This document shows, one piece after another, positions 1-10,650 of a stretch of DNA of 64,000 bases. Below the pieces are notes generated by a model. That model searched no databases. It saw only the letters and a list, made by a program, of their open reading frames with translations, and was not told the DNA's origin. Numbering within the stretch: position 1 is the stretch's first letter; every line of letters begins with the position of its first letter. Source of the stretch: Eledone cirrhosa (Eukaryota > Mollusca > Cephalopoda > Octopoda > Eledonidae); contig OZ024742.1 of the NCBI GenBank assembly GCA_964016885.1, forward strand, positions 362,046,848 to 362,110,847. Direction: 5' to 3'. The translations under genes and the position numbers were made by a program.

Positions 1-560
1 AAATAACAGGAGGCATGTACTGGTGTAAATCTTTGAATGGTTTATTAATCTATGATCATTTCAATGACCGGGTTCAGTATGAATCCGGTGACACCATCAG
101 GTAATTCAAAATATAACGAAGGAATATAGCAGATAAAAATCCATGGTGTTTAAATCGGAGACAAGAGGGCGGCTGGTATTTTAGCAACTTGTAGCTGCGT
201 CGACCACCCCTCAGTGCTGATATCGGGGCGCAAGCCTTAATATACTACTACCATCCCGTCAGATGGAAGTGTCAGCGCTGAGGTCACGCGTCAATCAGGC
301 TGGTCAGGCATGCTCGATATTGCCGCGAAAGAGATTAAAAAGGGAGAGAGTGTGTTTGAAGGAAAGAGAGATAGAGAGTGACAGAGAGAGTAAAACATAG
401 AGAGAGTGTAGGAGAATAAAAAACAGAGAGATTGACAGAGTGAGTGAGAAATAGAGTGTGTGTAATTGATATAGAGAGAATGTGATAATTAACATATATA
501 TAAAAGTAAATAACAAAAACAATAACAAGGTGTTCAGTTACGAACAGTGTTGGTATTAGG
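1..560. other. Unassigned repeat-like DNA
   Basis: No coding potential that I trust. The first 300 bases are unique-looking. Positions 335-490 are purine-rich (GAGAGA with GTGTG), which produces spurious open frames on the minus strand. No family was recognised. Confidence 0.5.
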
Positions 561-574
561 TTTGCGCTTGAGAG

Positions 575-630
575 TGAAAGTGGGGGACGACGTTTCGGGC
601 ATAAGCCCTTAATCAGGAGAAAGGTGGGAA
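575..630 (-). ncRNA. Decayed hammerhead-like core (element a)
   Basis: Read on the minus strand this holds CTGATTA, then a perfect 4-bp hairpin GGGC-TTAT-GCCC, then GAAAC-GTC-GTC. That is the layout of a minimal type I hammerhead: catalytic strand, stem II, GAAA, a 2-bp stem III with triloop, and a UC cleavage site. The catalytic strand has one change (CTGATGA to CTGATTA), and I cannot pair a stem I from the flanks, so it is probably a dead relic. Similar motifs are known in Penelope-like elements. It sits next to a (GT)n tract. Confidence 0.35.
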
Positions 631-643
631 GGAAAGAGTTCCG

Positions 644-646
<3 letters not shown>

Positions 647-704
<58 letters not shown>
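647..704. repeat. (GT)n microsatellite
   Basis: Uninterrupted GT dinucleotides, about 29 units, directly beyond the hammerhead-like relic. Confidence 0.97.
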
Positions 705-706
<2 letters not shown>

Positions 707-750
707 AAAGACATGAAAAAGGGGGGGAAAATTAAAATGAAGGAAAAAAA

Positions 751-1200
751 ATGAAAGGCAGACTGTATGATATCTGCATACGAACATCAATGTTAAATGG
801 TAGTGAGACCTGGGCGTTGTGTGTAGGAGACTTGTGCAGATTAGAAAGAAACGAAGCTTGCATGCTCCGATGGATGTGTAATAGTAATATATGCGAACGG
901 CAAAGCATAAACGAATTGAGAGAGAGACAGAGCATAAGAGGAATCAAATGCTGTGTGCAGGAGAGGAAGTTGCGCTGGTATGGACATGTGATGCATATGA
1001 AGGATGACAGCTGCATAAAAAGGTGCAGAGCACTAGAAGTCGATGGAAGCTGTCGAGTGGGGAGACCCGAGAAGACCTGGGATGAAATGATAAAAGCGGA
1101 ACTTACCCAATTGCCCCTCTCAAAGGCGATGACACACGACCGTGACTTCTGGCGTCACGCAGTAATACAGAAGACCCGACTTCTCACGAGTACAAGCTGA
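751..1200 (+). pseudogene. C-terminal fragment of a non-LTR reverse transcriptase
   Basis: An open frame of about 149 codons matches the region after the RT thumb in many animal LINE ORF2 proteins. It has the NGSETWAL stretch, the LRWYGHVMHM block, and the Arg/Gly-Pro segment GRPEKTW followed by a D-x-F-W motif near the end. The RT palm (with its catalytic Asp pair) and any endonuclease are absent, so this is a 5'-truncated copy. It runs straight into a LINE-like 3' tail at 1201-1510, which supports one truncated insertion. The clade is uncertain (RTE- or Jockey-like). It is not expected to make a working protein. Confidence 0.7.
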
Positions 1201-1514
1201 AGCTGAAGCATATAGACAATATGCCCCCCCCCCCACACTGCAAAGTGGTCGTGGCGGTGCCACGTCAAAAAAGTACCCAGCCCACACTGTAAAGTGGATG
1301 TGCAGGCGCCACGGAAAAAGGCACCCAGAACTCACTGTAAATGAGATTGGTGTTAGGAAGGGCATCCAGCTGTAGAAATCATGCCAGAATCAGTTCCAGT
1401 ATGAGCAAGACAAGGTAAGCCGACCGGACACTGCCCACAACAGGACAACCCATCTAACCCATGCTAGCGTGGAAGAATGGACGTAAAACGGTGATGATGA
1501 CGATATATATATAT
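1201..1514 (+). mobile_element. 3' UTR and tail of the LINE copy at 751-1200
   Basis: Holds two copies of a CACACTGYAAAGTGG module (about 1237 and 1283), then GGAAGGGCATCCAGC, and ends with CCATGCTAGCGTGGAAGAATGGACGTAAAACG-like sequence and (GATGAT)n. The end is the reverse complement of the (CATCAT)n-GTTTAACGTCC tail at the right edge of the window. This tail is very common in cephalopod DNA by my recollection. The insertion ends at a short (TA)n tract. Confidence 0.65.
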
Positions 1515-1603
1515 ATGCCTATGTATGTAAAAGGTAAACAGAAATAGCAAAATATAACACAATAAACGACTAAGAACCTTGAAGAAATATATTAGTTTAA
1601 CGC

Positions 1604-1668
1604 TCGAAATTGTAGAAATAGAGTCTTAACCTTTCGGACACTAGTTCTTCATCAGAAGATAGAGTTAA
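1604..1668 (-). ncRNA. Hammerhead-like core with intact CTGATGA (element b)
   Basis: The minus strand reads CTGATGA, GAAC-TAGT-GTCC (stem II with one A-C mismatch), then GAAAGG. Both invariant core strands are present. Stem III could be two pairs (A-U, G-C) with UC as the cleavage dinucleotide, but the two outer flanks are both pyrimidine-rich and cannot form stem I. It is either a relic or a core that works only with another strand. A (GT)n tract follows at 1723, as with the relic at 575. Confidence 0.35.
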
Positions 1669-1719
1669 AATAGAAGATAAATAGAAGGGAAAAGTGATGA
1701 GGTGAAGGAACAGGGAAAA

Positions 1720-1720
<1 letters not shown>

Positions 1721-1765
<45 letters not shown>
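1721..1765. repeat. (TG)n microsatellite
   Basis: About 22 TG units, followed by imperfect GT-rich sequence to about 1808. Confidence 0.95.
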
Positions 1766-1767
<2 letters not shown>

Positions 1768-2199
1768 GCACGTGTGTGTTGTGTGCGTGCGTTTGTGTGT
1801 GCATGTGCTTATATCTCCTAATTTGCGGTTCCACAAAAAGCGATCGATAAAATAAGTACCGGCCTTGAAAGCATAAGTACGACAATAATTGATACGACAG
1901 AGTAAATCAAAGCGGTTCCCCCAACATGGCAGCGTTGTAATGACTGAAACTAGTAATGCTATTTTTATTCCCTCCCTGAATCAAAGATACTCTAAAAAAA
2001 CCATTGGCTCTACTGTATTTAATACCAATAAACCCCAGCATTAGAAGACATTATTTCAATAGTAATTACTATACCGTAGCTTTACGAAAGGAAAACACGG
2101 AAATAGAGCCAAGAATACCGCAGACATAAGAATAGTTTACTAAACAGCGGCAGTTTATTAATACAAGCCATTACATTGGATCTGAGCTGAAAATAACAT

Positions 2200-2257
2200 C
2201 CACTCACATACACATACATATACATACATATAAACACATACATATACATACATATAA

Positions 2258-2294
<37 letters not shown>

Positions 2295-2485
2295 CTTATA
2301 AACACATACATATAGATACATACATACACACATACATATACACACATATAAACACATACATATACACACATACATATACACACATATAAACACATACATA
2401 TACACACATACATATACACACATACATATACACATACATGTACACATACATTTGCACAAATACATATACACACGCACATACATAC
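2200..2485. repeat. (CATATA/CACATA)n low-complexity tract
   Basis: Imperfect repeats of ACATACATATA and ACACATA with a pure (TA)n core at 2266-2295. The open minus-strand frames across it are low-complexity Tyr/Cys/Val strings, not genes. Confidence 0.9.
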
Positions 2486-3719
2486 AGGTCTTTGTATGTG
2501 TTGGACCTCCGTCGTTTCTGACGATGATTATTGTTGTTTTTCGATCAACAGAAATTATTTCGCAGATATGTGTTACCCGTAACATTAAAGAAGGGCATGT
2601 GGCTTAGGGAGTTTGGTGCACTTAAGGTTAGGCATTCCTTTACTGACATTGCCATTTGTTCTTGAGCAAGAGATTTCACGTTGTTCAAGTTCACTCAGCT
2701 ATAAAAAGTCAGTTGTATCTGTGATTCAAAGGGAGAGCCTTATCACACATTTTACTCCACTGAATCTCCCTGAAAACCAAGTTAAGAGTGCACGTATATG
2801 TGAATACTCTGCCACACAATTCATTTTTATTGTCATCAATCATTAATGGTGATGGCTCTCTATATCTGCCCAGCTCTATTTATAGGTTTACCCTCTCTTT
2901 CACTTATTTCTAACGAAAGTCACTGCTTATGAATAAAAGATTTTTTTTGAAAATAAGAAAGAATATGGAGTGGTTTAGTCATATAAGAAACTTACTCATT
3001 ATTGAGTTGTTCTTTGGAACATAATTTAATACATCTTGATATGAAATCCTAATGGATGGTTTTTAGAAAAATATAAACACATCAACACTTTCGTTACAAT
3101 ATTTCTAATGAAAGATATTGCTTAAGTGTTTGGAACATAATGTTAAATATGTTCTTACATAAAACTTTGAAGGTTTTCAGATATAAATCTGGAGGTTTTC
3201 AGTTATACAGGGTTTACGAAAGTCACTGATGTTAATTCAGCAATAACCGGTTGTGACTAATTCAAAGATAAATAAACTTGCAATGGTGAAACTGCATCTC
3301 AATGTTCAGAGTGCACACATGTTAGTTAATAGCAGATGCAGTTGATGTGTTTTGGTAAAGATACGCTATGTATAAGATAAATAGTTTCGGGTTGTAGAAC
3401 CATAGACGGTTTCAGAAAGTTTGGTATCAAATAGGTTCAAATATATTGCGAAGAGTTCATTTATTGATTATTTATTCTTGAATTCTTTTATTAATGTGGA
3501 TTATCCCAAACCCCAGGCCTTGTTTTATAAATCTAGTCTGGAATTTATTTTTACCGATTTTTTTTTATCGACCTAAGTTAGGGAATGAACAAACAGTAAA
3601 CGCAAACACATAGTCAATCACACTCTCTCTATATATATAGCATTGGGTGCTATATGAACCATTAGTAACTAAACGTTATAATCAGTACATTAAATATGCA
3701 TCCTGATTGCTACTTCTTG
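2486..3719. other. AT-rich unique DNA, no gene seen
   Basis: No frame with recognisable protein similarity and no repeat family that I can name. A 77-codon frame at 2613-2846 has no known motif and I do not call it. Confidence 0.5.
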
Positions 3720-3962
3720 TCAGAAGAGTGCCATCCCTTCAGTGAACATTGCATGATCATGTGCATGCAGGTGACTTTTCAGACCCACTTTTGTTTTGCA
3801 GATACGTTCAGAGATGTGACACTTGAACTGTCTATTTCCTGGTAAAACCAACTGGGATGTGTCATCATGCATTCTACCATCTCTGGTCAGTCCACCCGTT
3901 GACTTGCAAATTAAGTCACACTCACTGCAAATGTACCGTGGAGTGTGTGACGATAGAACCAT
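3720..3962 (-). pseudogene. Degenerate C2H2 zinc-finger pair, probably LINE-derived
   Basis: About 80 codons with two finger-like units. The first is YICSECDLICKSTGGL followed by D-G-R-M-H; the second is FKCHISERICKTKVGLKSH followed by H-A-H. The spacing CKS-x-GL and CKTK-x-GLKSH resembles the C-terminal fingers of several animal non-LTR retrotransposon proteins. The first unit has Asp where a zinc-binding His is expected, and the second has a changed Cys spacing, so neither is a canonical finger. No RT is next to it. A host zinc-finger exon is possible but less likely in this repeat-rich setting. Confidence 0.35.
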
Positions 3963-4074
3963 CTAACAGTTGGCTCGATTTCTCCTCGGCTCGTCTGATT
4001 TCAGATGGTTAACAAAACCAGCTGTGTCAGAAGAAATCTGCCTCATACATTGCATCTCAATTCCTGATTATACG

Positions 4075-4179
<105 letters not shown>

Positions 4180-4346
4180 CGTATTCCACCTGGATATGGT
4201 GAGGCTGATAATTTTGTTAGAACTCAATATGTCCTTAAAAATATGGTTGCAGTGAAATTAGGCGGTATAACCGGCAGTTTTTGTAGAAGGTGATTACCAT
4301 TTATGGATTCCTCGAAGAAGATCCGTCCAGATTACAGAGTCATTTT

Positions 4347-4598
4347 TATATATGTGTTTGTGCTTAGAACAATGAATAAAAATACAGACGTCAGACTTAG
4401 GTTGTTATTTCATTGTTTTATGATCATTTCAGATTGATCGTGGAAGATCGCTGTATCAATTATCATGGTAGTGGTTAAGTTACTACCCATTTCTACTTTC
4501 GAAATACTTGTTAAATCGGCCGTCTTCTTCAGAATGAACTGTCTATCTAAGTCTAACTTCTGTCTTTTTCTCATTGTTCTAAGCACAAACACATATAT
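4347..4598. repeat. Inverted repeat with 28-nt perfect arms
   Basis: Positions 4347-4375 and 4571-4598 are reverse complements (GTGTTTGTGCTTAGAACAAT and its complement). Inside them, 4385-4400 and 4546-4563 also pair imperfectly. The 170-nt centre holds a minus-strand CTGAAGA followed about 25 nt later by GAAA. This is weakly hammerhead-like, but I cannot build stem II or a proper cleavage site. It resembles the foldback units at 59.7-60.1 kb in layout only. Confidence 0.6.
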
Positions 4599-4962
4599 GT
4601 ATATATACATATATGTATATATACATATATGTATATATACATATATGTATATATGTTTATATATATATATATATGCATGTGCACACGCACACGCACACAC
4701 ACATATATATATGTATACATATGTGCATGTGCACACGCATACAAACACACGCACACACATACACACATAAATATATATAACTATCAATGATGGTTATATA
4801 TATATATAAAACCATCATTGTTAGTTATTAGCAGTATTTCTATTGGTTTCGTTATTTTTATTTTGGTAGTTTTCACAAATTTTCTGGATTTCTTTGTTAC
4901 TATTTTCTCTATTTTCTCTTCAGTTTGATGCATTCCAATAGGAGGCCTGTCAGCTTAGTGCC

Positions 4963-5036
<74 letters not shown>

Positions 5037-5110
5037 TTATATATATTTATATATTTATATGTGCCTATATATCTATATATATATATGCACACGCACACAT
5101 ATATTTATAT
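4599..5110. repeat. Microsatellite run: TATG/CATA, CACG and long (TA)n
   Basis: Mixed (ATAC/GTAT)n at 4600-4665, CACACGCA at 4680-4765, then a (TA)n tract at 4966-5028 with TTTA-interrupted extension to about 5110. No gene. Confidence 0.9.
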
Positions 5111-5202
5111 ATATATATAAAGCTTTGGGGGGGGGGATGGTTTCTATTTCCCGTTTGGGGAAATACCTGAAAATACTTTTTTGAAATTTCCATGTTTTGT
5201 AT

Positions 5203-5270
5203 TCTTTCTTTCTTTCTTTCTTACTTTCTTTCTTTCTTTCTTACTTACTTTCTTTCTTTCTTTCTTTCTC
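5203..5270. repeat. (TTTC)n tetranucleotide repeat
   Basis: TTTC units with TTAC interruptions. A TCATCAG at 5277 is not followed by a stem II, so I do not read it as a ribozyme. Confidence 0.92.
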
Positions 5271-7207
5271 TTCTGACGTCATCAGCGTGAATATTTTTAT
5301 ATCATCCATCTGCCACCTCATTCCATCTTTTTCATTCAGCCCCCCCCCCTCCCCTTGCTGAAATGTTACATGTTGGCTGATTTCTAACGTTTAGCTATTT
5401 TCTTTTTTAAGAAAATCTAATTGATTGTTGCAACAGGTCAACTAAGTGCACAGACATGTTAATGTGAGGTTAAAAACAGACAGACACACACGCCAGAATT
5501 ATTCGTACATTATAGGCACTGACTTGGTTGTTGGATTAAGGAGGTCAGTCCTGCAGCTCGGTACTACGATATTACACCGGAATGCCGCACACATCTGCTT
5601 GGAATCATCTCGGTTCGTCAAAGACCCTATTGTGGCTTTAATGCAAAGCTACATCTATGCCGTTTGTGTCCACCAAGCAGCTTTCGTTCCTTATTGTCAT
5701 ATAGAACATGACATTCAGATCACTTATTTGGGGTCTGGGTGGGCAACTGTTTGTAGCTGTGGACACCCTACGCTATATTTATCTGCCAACCCAATAAAAC
5801 TCTTTCTAAATACGATCTAGATGGCATTGGTATATTCAAGGAATCTAGTTGGTACCTATTAGACAGTTGGAATTGTTTATATTCTGACAACCGTTGTGTG
5901 TTACTCGCGAGAGGTTAACCTTTGAAAGTTTGAATTTGTTGAATATGAATTGTGCTCCAGCTTTGATGAATTATAGAACCAGACTCAAGGCAATGTGCGA
6001 CACTGGATATTGAACTCCGGCCGACCCAGGAGGGGTCACACCCGACTGTGAATGGATTGCAACCTCCGGATTCAGTAATCTATACGAAAACCACGTGACG
6101 GACATATAAATAACATAGCTGTCATTGACAGTTTTGGCCGTGAGTTTTCTCTATTTATATTCTACAGAAATTTGCACTCACTCTAATAAACCCGCTTATT
6201 ATTGTAACAATATCTGCTTTCCCCTCACTCTGCCATATGTAATTCTGGAAGCGGAGTTTCCTATATACACTTTCTCTCTATGTGACGGGATAGCCATCAC
6301 GATTCACATGTATAATTGTATACGGTACGACACTTTGATTGGACACCAACTCGGACATACAGTGAATTTCACTTGGGACGTTGGGTTGAGCGACCGAACG
6401 TGAGGACTTTGGGGGATGCCAGTTACTGCGGACCTGTCGTATTTTCAATTTCCTCACTTGTGTGCCGGCTGTACATGTACCATACATTTCTTCAACTCAT
6501 CGTACTTTCTTTTATTTTAGATTTTAGGTGTATATCACAGACCGCCTATGGTGATAAATCCCCTGGGTATATGTTTTGGAAAAATTGTGTAATCTCACCT
6601 AACGTTCGGAACTGGAACCTATTGATGTGGTTCGTAGGGTGCTGATATGATACGGAGAATCGACCTGTTACAAGGCGATATAATTGGAGTACACCATCCT
6701 TCCTATGAACTAACATACATGTAAGGTTGCACCACTGCTAACTAACTATTCTTCTCACAGACTCATGCTTGCAAACTCGCTTAATCTGCCTGTACGCCCT
6801 GTTTTTGCACTGCTTGTGCTTTGATGCATCTATGCTCTGCTTTGTTTTTTTTATGGGGGGGGGGGGGTTCCTTTATTGTTTTTTATTTTGTATTTTTATA
6901 TTTATTTTTTTGTTATCTTTGTAATTTTGTACTTTTTTATTGTTTTTTATCATGCTGACTAATACCTTCACTCATCCCTTGCTACCCTCTCCCAACCGCT
7001 TTATCATCTATTGCACCATTTAAGTGATAACATTTTGGTGTAATTTTTAATTTTTGATATAATTTTTTATGACATTTTATAACATTATGTGCATCATGTA
7101 TTCTGTTTTTTTCCATATAGCGCTGGCCTCGGGACTCCCCTGCTGGTCCTTTAACCTTGTTCTGGTGATGCAGCTCGATGGAGCATGCAACTATTGATAT
7201 ACTCTTG
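5271..7207. other. About 1.9 kb with no recognised gene
   Basis: Contains short frames (for example 5446-5820, 6125-6403 and 6316-6645), none with a motif I know. Homopolymer runs of C (5341) and G (6857) are present. It may include old LINE 3' UTR sequence before the ribozyme at 7208, but I cannot name a family. Confidence 0.45.
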
Positions 7208-7266
7208 TTTATAAGCTCTGATGATTCCTGCCATGGGGTATGGATGAAACACTGTTAGGTAATAAA
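7208..7266 (+). ncRNA. Type I hammerhead ribozyme candidate
   Basis: CTGATGA at 7218-7224, stem II region 7225-7245 and GAAA at 7246-7249, then AC-ACT-GT (7249-7255), which gives a 2-bp stem III with a triloop, and U at 7256 as the cleavage nucleotide. Stem II pairs TCC (7226-7228) with GGA (7242-7244) and TGCC with GGTA. Stem I pairs 7208-7217 with 7257-7266, 8 of 10 positions. The 2-bp stem III is the minimal form known for Penelope-like elements. A (TA)n tract lies 40 nt downstream. Folding was done by eye. Confidence 0.65.
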
Positions 7267-7325
7267 ACAATGTATTTCTAAGCACTCTTTGGTTATTCCT
7301 ATAATTATATATATATATATATATA

Positions 7326-8665
7326 GTTGGGCTCTGTAGGCCACCCCAAACACCCATACGGCGCTTCAAAGAATGCCTCAACAACATTAAATGCTTTATT
7401 CAACAGTGCCATTCTAGTAACATACTTATGATGGGAGACTTTAATTTAAACCATGTTGATTGGTCTACAACCAGTTTAAAACCAGTCACTCCCATCGCAA
7501 CCGCTGACAAAGAAGCAATTGAGTCACTTTTTGACTTTATGAATGCATTTTTCTTGTCCCAACTTGTCCTTGCACCAACAAGGAATCAGAAGAACATTTT
7601 GGATCTAGTATTTAGTAACCACACTAACACTATACATAATATTGCAGTGGAAAAATCCTTCTTTCAGACCATGACATGGTTCTTTGTAACCTGAGATTCC
7701 ACCAGTCGAAAGCTAATCCTAGTGACCTCTCTCCAGCCCACCCATTTGATAACATCAAATCTCTATAATGCCAACTCGGATGCAATTATGAATGAGCTAT
7801 CATATGTTGACTGGTCTTTTACACACGTACACATCTCCACCAACATCAAAACATCTTGGCAGATCTTTGAAGACACTGTCACAAATATATGTGCAAAAAA
7901 CACCCCACCAAGACCTGTGAACAAAACTAAGTGCAGTATCCCCCAAAACAGAAAATCTATTATCAGAAAAATAAAAAGAACAAACAAAAAATTAACGGAC
8001 TAAAATACTGCCAAAGGCAACACACACATTCGACGGCTATCGCACTGCTTGAATATAAAATAAATATAACCTCCAACAATGCATGAAGACTATCATCAAT
8101 AACCAAAGAACAGCTAAAGAGAAATGGGCCATTAAGAAGATCAAACTCAACCCCAAAGTATTCTTTCCATTTGTGAAAAAACACAAGGTCACTGTCTCCA
8201 ATGCTGGCCCTCTAATTGATGAAAATGGCTCACTCCATGATAATGCCAAAACCATGGGTGAGATACCGCAGAAACAATACTGCTCTGTTTTCAGCAATCC
8301 TGATATGGCCGATCTGGGCTGAATCAGTGATGTTAATCCCTAACACACTATACCGGACATAACATTTGGCGCCCCCGATGTCTTAGCGGCAATAAACGAA
8401 ATTAAACACAATTCAGCAGTAGGCCCCGATAGGTTCCCTGCTTGTGTCCTGAAGGGGTGTCGACACCAACTTGCATCTCCTCTTGCTAATTTGTGGAGGA
8501 ACTCACTGGATGCTAGCTATATTCCTGAAAACTTTCTATCCCAGTCTGTTGTCCTAGTTTTCAAAAAAGGGAAACAAGTCCCTTGCAGTGAACTCCCGTC
8601 CGATCTCACTCACCTCTCATATCATCAAGGCAAAGCATTAGAAAGTTTTTGCCAAGAACGGCAAT
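7326..8665 (+). pseudogene. CR1/Jockey-type LINE: endonuclease end to RT start, broken
   Basis: It starts at the edge of a (TA)n tract with V-G-L-C-R-P-P, then MMGDFNLNHVDW and NILDLVFSNHTN, the C-terminal half of an APE-type endonuclease. It continues through a linker (about 7722-8003 and 8083-8322) into the RT N-terminus: VGPDRFPACVLK, then FLSQSVVLVFKKG, and ends within the NYRPISL region. The downstream palm with the catalytic FADD is missing here. A TGA at 7692 and at least one frameshift near 8004-8083 break the frame. A SINE follows immediately. An oppositely oriented palm fragment of the same kind lies at 9050-9716. Confidence 0.75.
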
Positions 8666-8680
8666 ATTTGATATCATTGT

Positions 8681-8844
8681 CGGACGCCATGCTTTGCAGC
8701 CAAGAGTTACGGCCCTTTATGATCTGAGTTCAAATCGCGCCGAGGTTAACTTTGCCTTTCATCCTTACGGGGTCGATAAAATAAAGTACCAGTATTACAC
8801 TGGGATAATTTCTGGCCTTGTGCCAAAAGTAGAAACAATTATTT
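8681..8844 (+). mobile_element. tRNA-derived SINE, near full length
   Basis: Begins CGGACGCCATGCTTTGCAGC. The RNA polymerase III B-box-like GAGTTCAAATCGCGCC is near 8727, followed by the conserved body with GGTCGATAAAATAAAGTACC, and it ends GTAGAAACAATTATT. The same family occurs at 12214-12377 (minus), 21801-21912, 25850-25908, 40241-40432 and 59090-59143 (minus). It matches the tRNA-type SINEs described from octopus. No clear target duplication here. Confidence 0.85.
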
Positions 8845-9049
8845 TAAAGTGACCGAATCAATTCAGAAATGGCGGTACTAAATCTTTTATCTTCTCTCTT
8901 GAACGAATGACGATGATTGTATCATCTTTCTTTAAATTTTGAAGAGGTGGCACCAATATAGTTATACGACTTATCTTTAGCTTTAATTGTTCATTTATAA
9001 ACTAAGTTACGATCAAGACAGGGCTTTGTCAACTTTGCTGTGTATATGA
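8845..9049. other. Short spacer, nothing recognised
   Basis: AT-rich DNA between the SINE and the reverse-oriented RT fragment. Confidence 0.5.
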
Positions 9050-9716
9050 GTGGCTCAGCTTATGTTGTACACAATTACTCCCAAATCTCTGATGTTGTTG
9101 GATGTCACGAGAGTTCCACCTGACGGAAGGGAGTATGGGAGTTTCAGGGAATCCTCTTTTCGAAAGTGGATTAACTCGAATTTATCCTCATTCAGCAGCA
9201 TGTTATTTTCCGCCCATTGGATAACAGCCAGTAGATCTGACTGAAGGCAAGTCCGGTCACCCACCTCATTGATGACCTTCTTTAGCTTGGAATCATCTGC
9301 AAAGATTCTTATGTTGCTGTGCTTGATGATGTCAGTAATATCATTAATGTAGATGATGAAAAGAAGTGGGCCCAACACAGTGCCTTGTGGAATGCCACTA
9401 CTGACTTTGGCTAGGTTGGGCTCTATTTGTCAGGAAACACTTGATCCATTGCACTAACTTTCCAGACACACCAATATTGGATAGCTTTTTCAATAGAATC
9501 TTTTGATCAACCCTGTCAAAGGCCTTGCTGAAATCAAAGTAGACGACATCAGTGCTGGAGCCCTCTTCCAAAGCTCTCAAAATGTCGTGAAAGTGAGGCA
9601 GAAGCTGCGTTAGGCAGTCCCTTCCAATACGGAACCCATGTTCGGGATCTCACCAATTACCTTAATGATGTGAGTGAGATCGGACCGTAGTTCACTGCAA
9701 CGGATTTGTTTATGTT
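9050..9716 (-). pseudogene. CR1/Jockey-type RT palm fragment
   Basis: On the minus strand the order is NYGPISLTS (near 9700), HGF-like region, VVYFDFSKAFDRVD (RT motif A), VLGPLLFIIYINDI, IRIFADDSK (catalytic FADD at 9292-9303) and the thumb NNMLLNEDKFELIHF, ending near 9055. Frameshifts lie around 9400 and 9590. It overlaps the plus-strand fragment at 7326-8665 only in the NYRPIS segment, so the two could be halves of similar copies in opposite orientation. No endonuclease or 3' UTR is attached. Confidence 0.75.
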
Positions 9717-9739
9717 TATATATAGATATTTACACGGAG

Positions 9740-9762
9740 AGAGAGAGAGAGAGAGAGAGAGT
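9740..9762. repeat. (GA)n microsatellite
   Basis: Short (GA)n run in otherwise unassigned DNA. Confidence 0.85.
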
Positions 9763-9822
9763 TAGTAGAATCGAACGGTCCACCGCCTGTAACTGTAGTC
9801 AGAAACCTAACCCCCCCCCACA

Positions 9823-10393
<571 letters not shown>

Positions 10394-10468
10394 CATGTAT
10401 ATATGTATATATATATATATATATATATTACTTCAAAATATTAATAAATATAGACATTCATGTGATCA

Positions 10469-10542
10469 AATATATTTTATTATACATATTTCAGAGGTAC
10501 TGAGCTATTTCATCAGTACGTCCTCATCAGATAAAATAAATT
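10469..10542 (-). ncRNA. Hammerhead ribozyme candidate, strong fold
   Basis: On the minus strand, CTGATGA is 10530-10524. Stem II spans 10523-10493, with GTACTGA paired to TCAGTAC plus outer GGA/TCT separated by one C-C mismatch. GAAA is 10492-10489. Stem III is ATA-TG-TAT (10489-10482), and the cleavage nucleotide is A at 10481. Stem I pairs 10531-10538 with 10480-10473, 8 continuous pairs, with three more after one mismatch. Both core strands are consensus. The related copy at 61003-61069 keeps the shape with different bases. It lies beside (TA)n. Confidence 0.8.
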
Positions 10543-10613
10543 GATGTCAGACATACCTCGACTGTGCTGATGGTTCAAATCCAGTCTTGGCAGTGATTAG
10601 TTATGACAAAACT

Positions 10614-10650
<37 letters not shown>

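Noticed and set aside
304..790. Minus-strand open frames rich in Leu/Ser/His
   Set aside because: They arise from (GA)n and (GT)n low-complexity DNA.
2082..2585. Cys/Tyr/Val-rich minus-strand frame of 167 codons
   Set aside because: Translation of imperfect (CATATA)n; no domain.
5270..5300. TCATCAG as the catalytic strand of another hammerhead
   Set aside because: No stem II; the GAAA that follows comes from a (GAAA)n microsatellite.
5446..5820. 124-codon plus-strand frame
   Set aside because: No motif, no neighbour supporting it and no recognisable family; length is compatible with chance.
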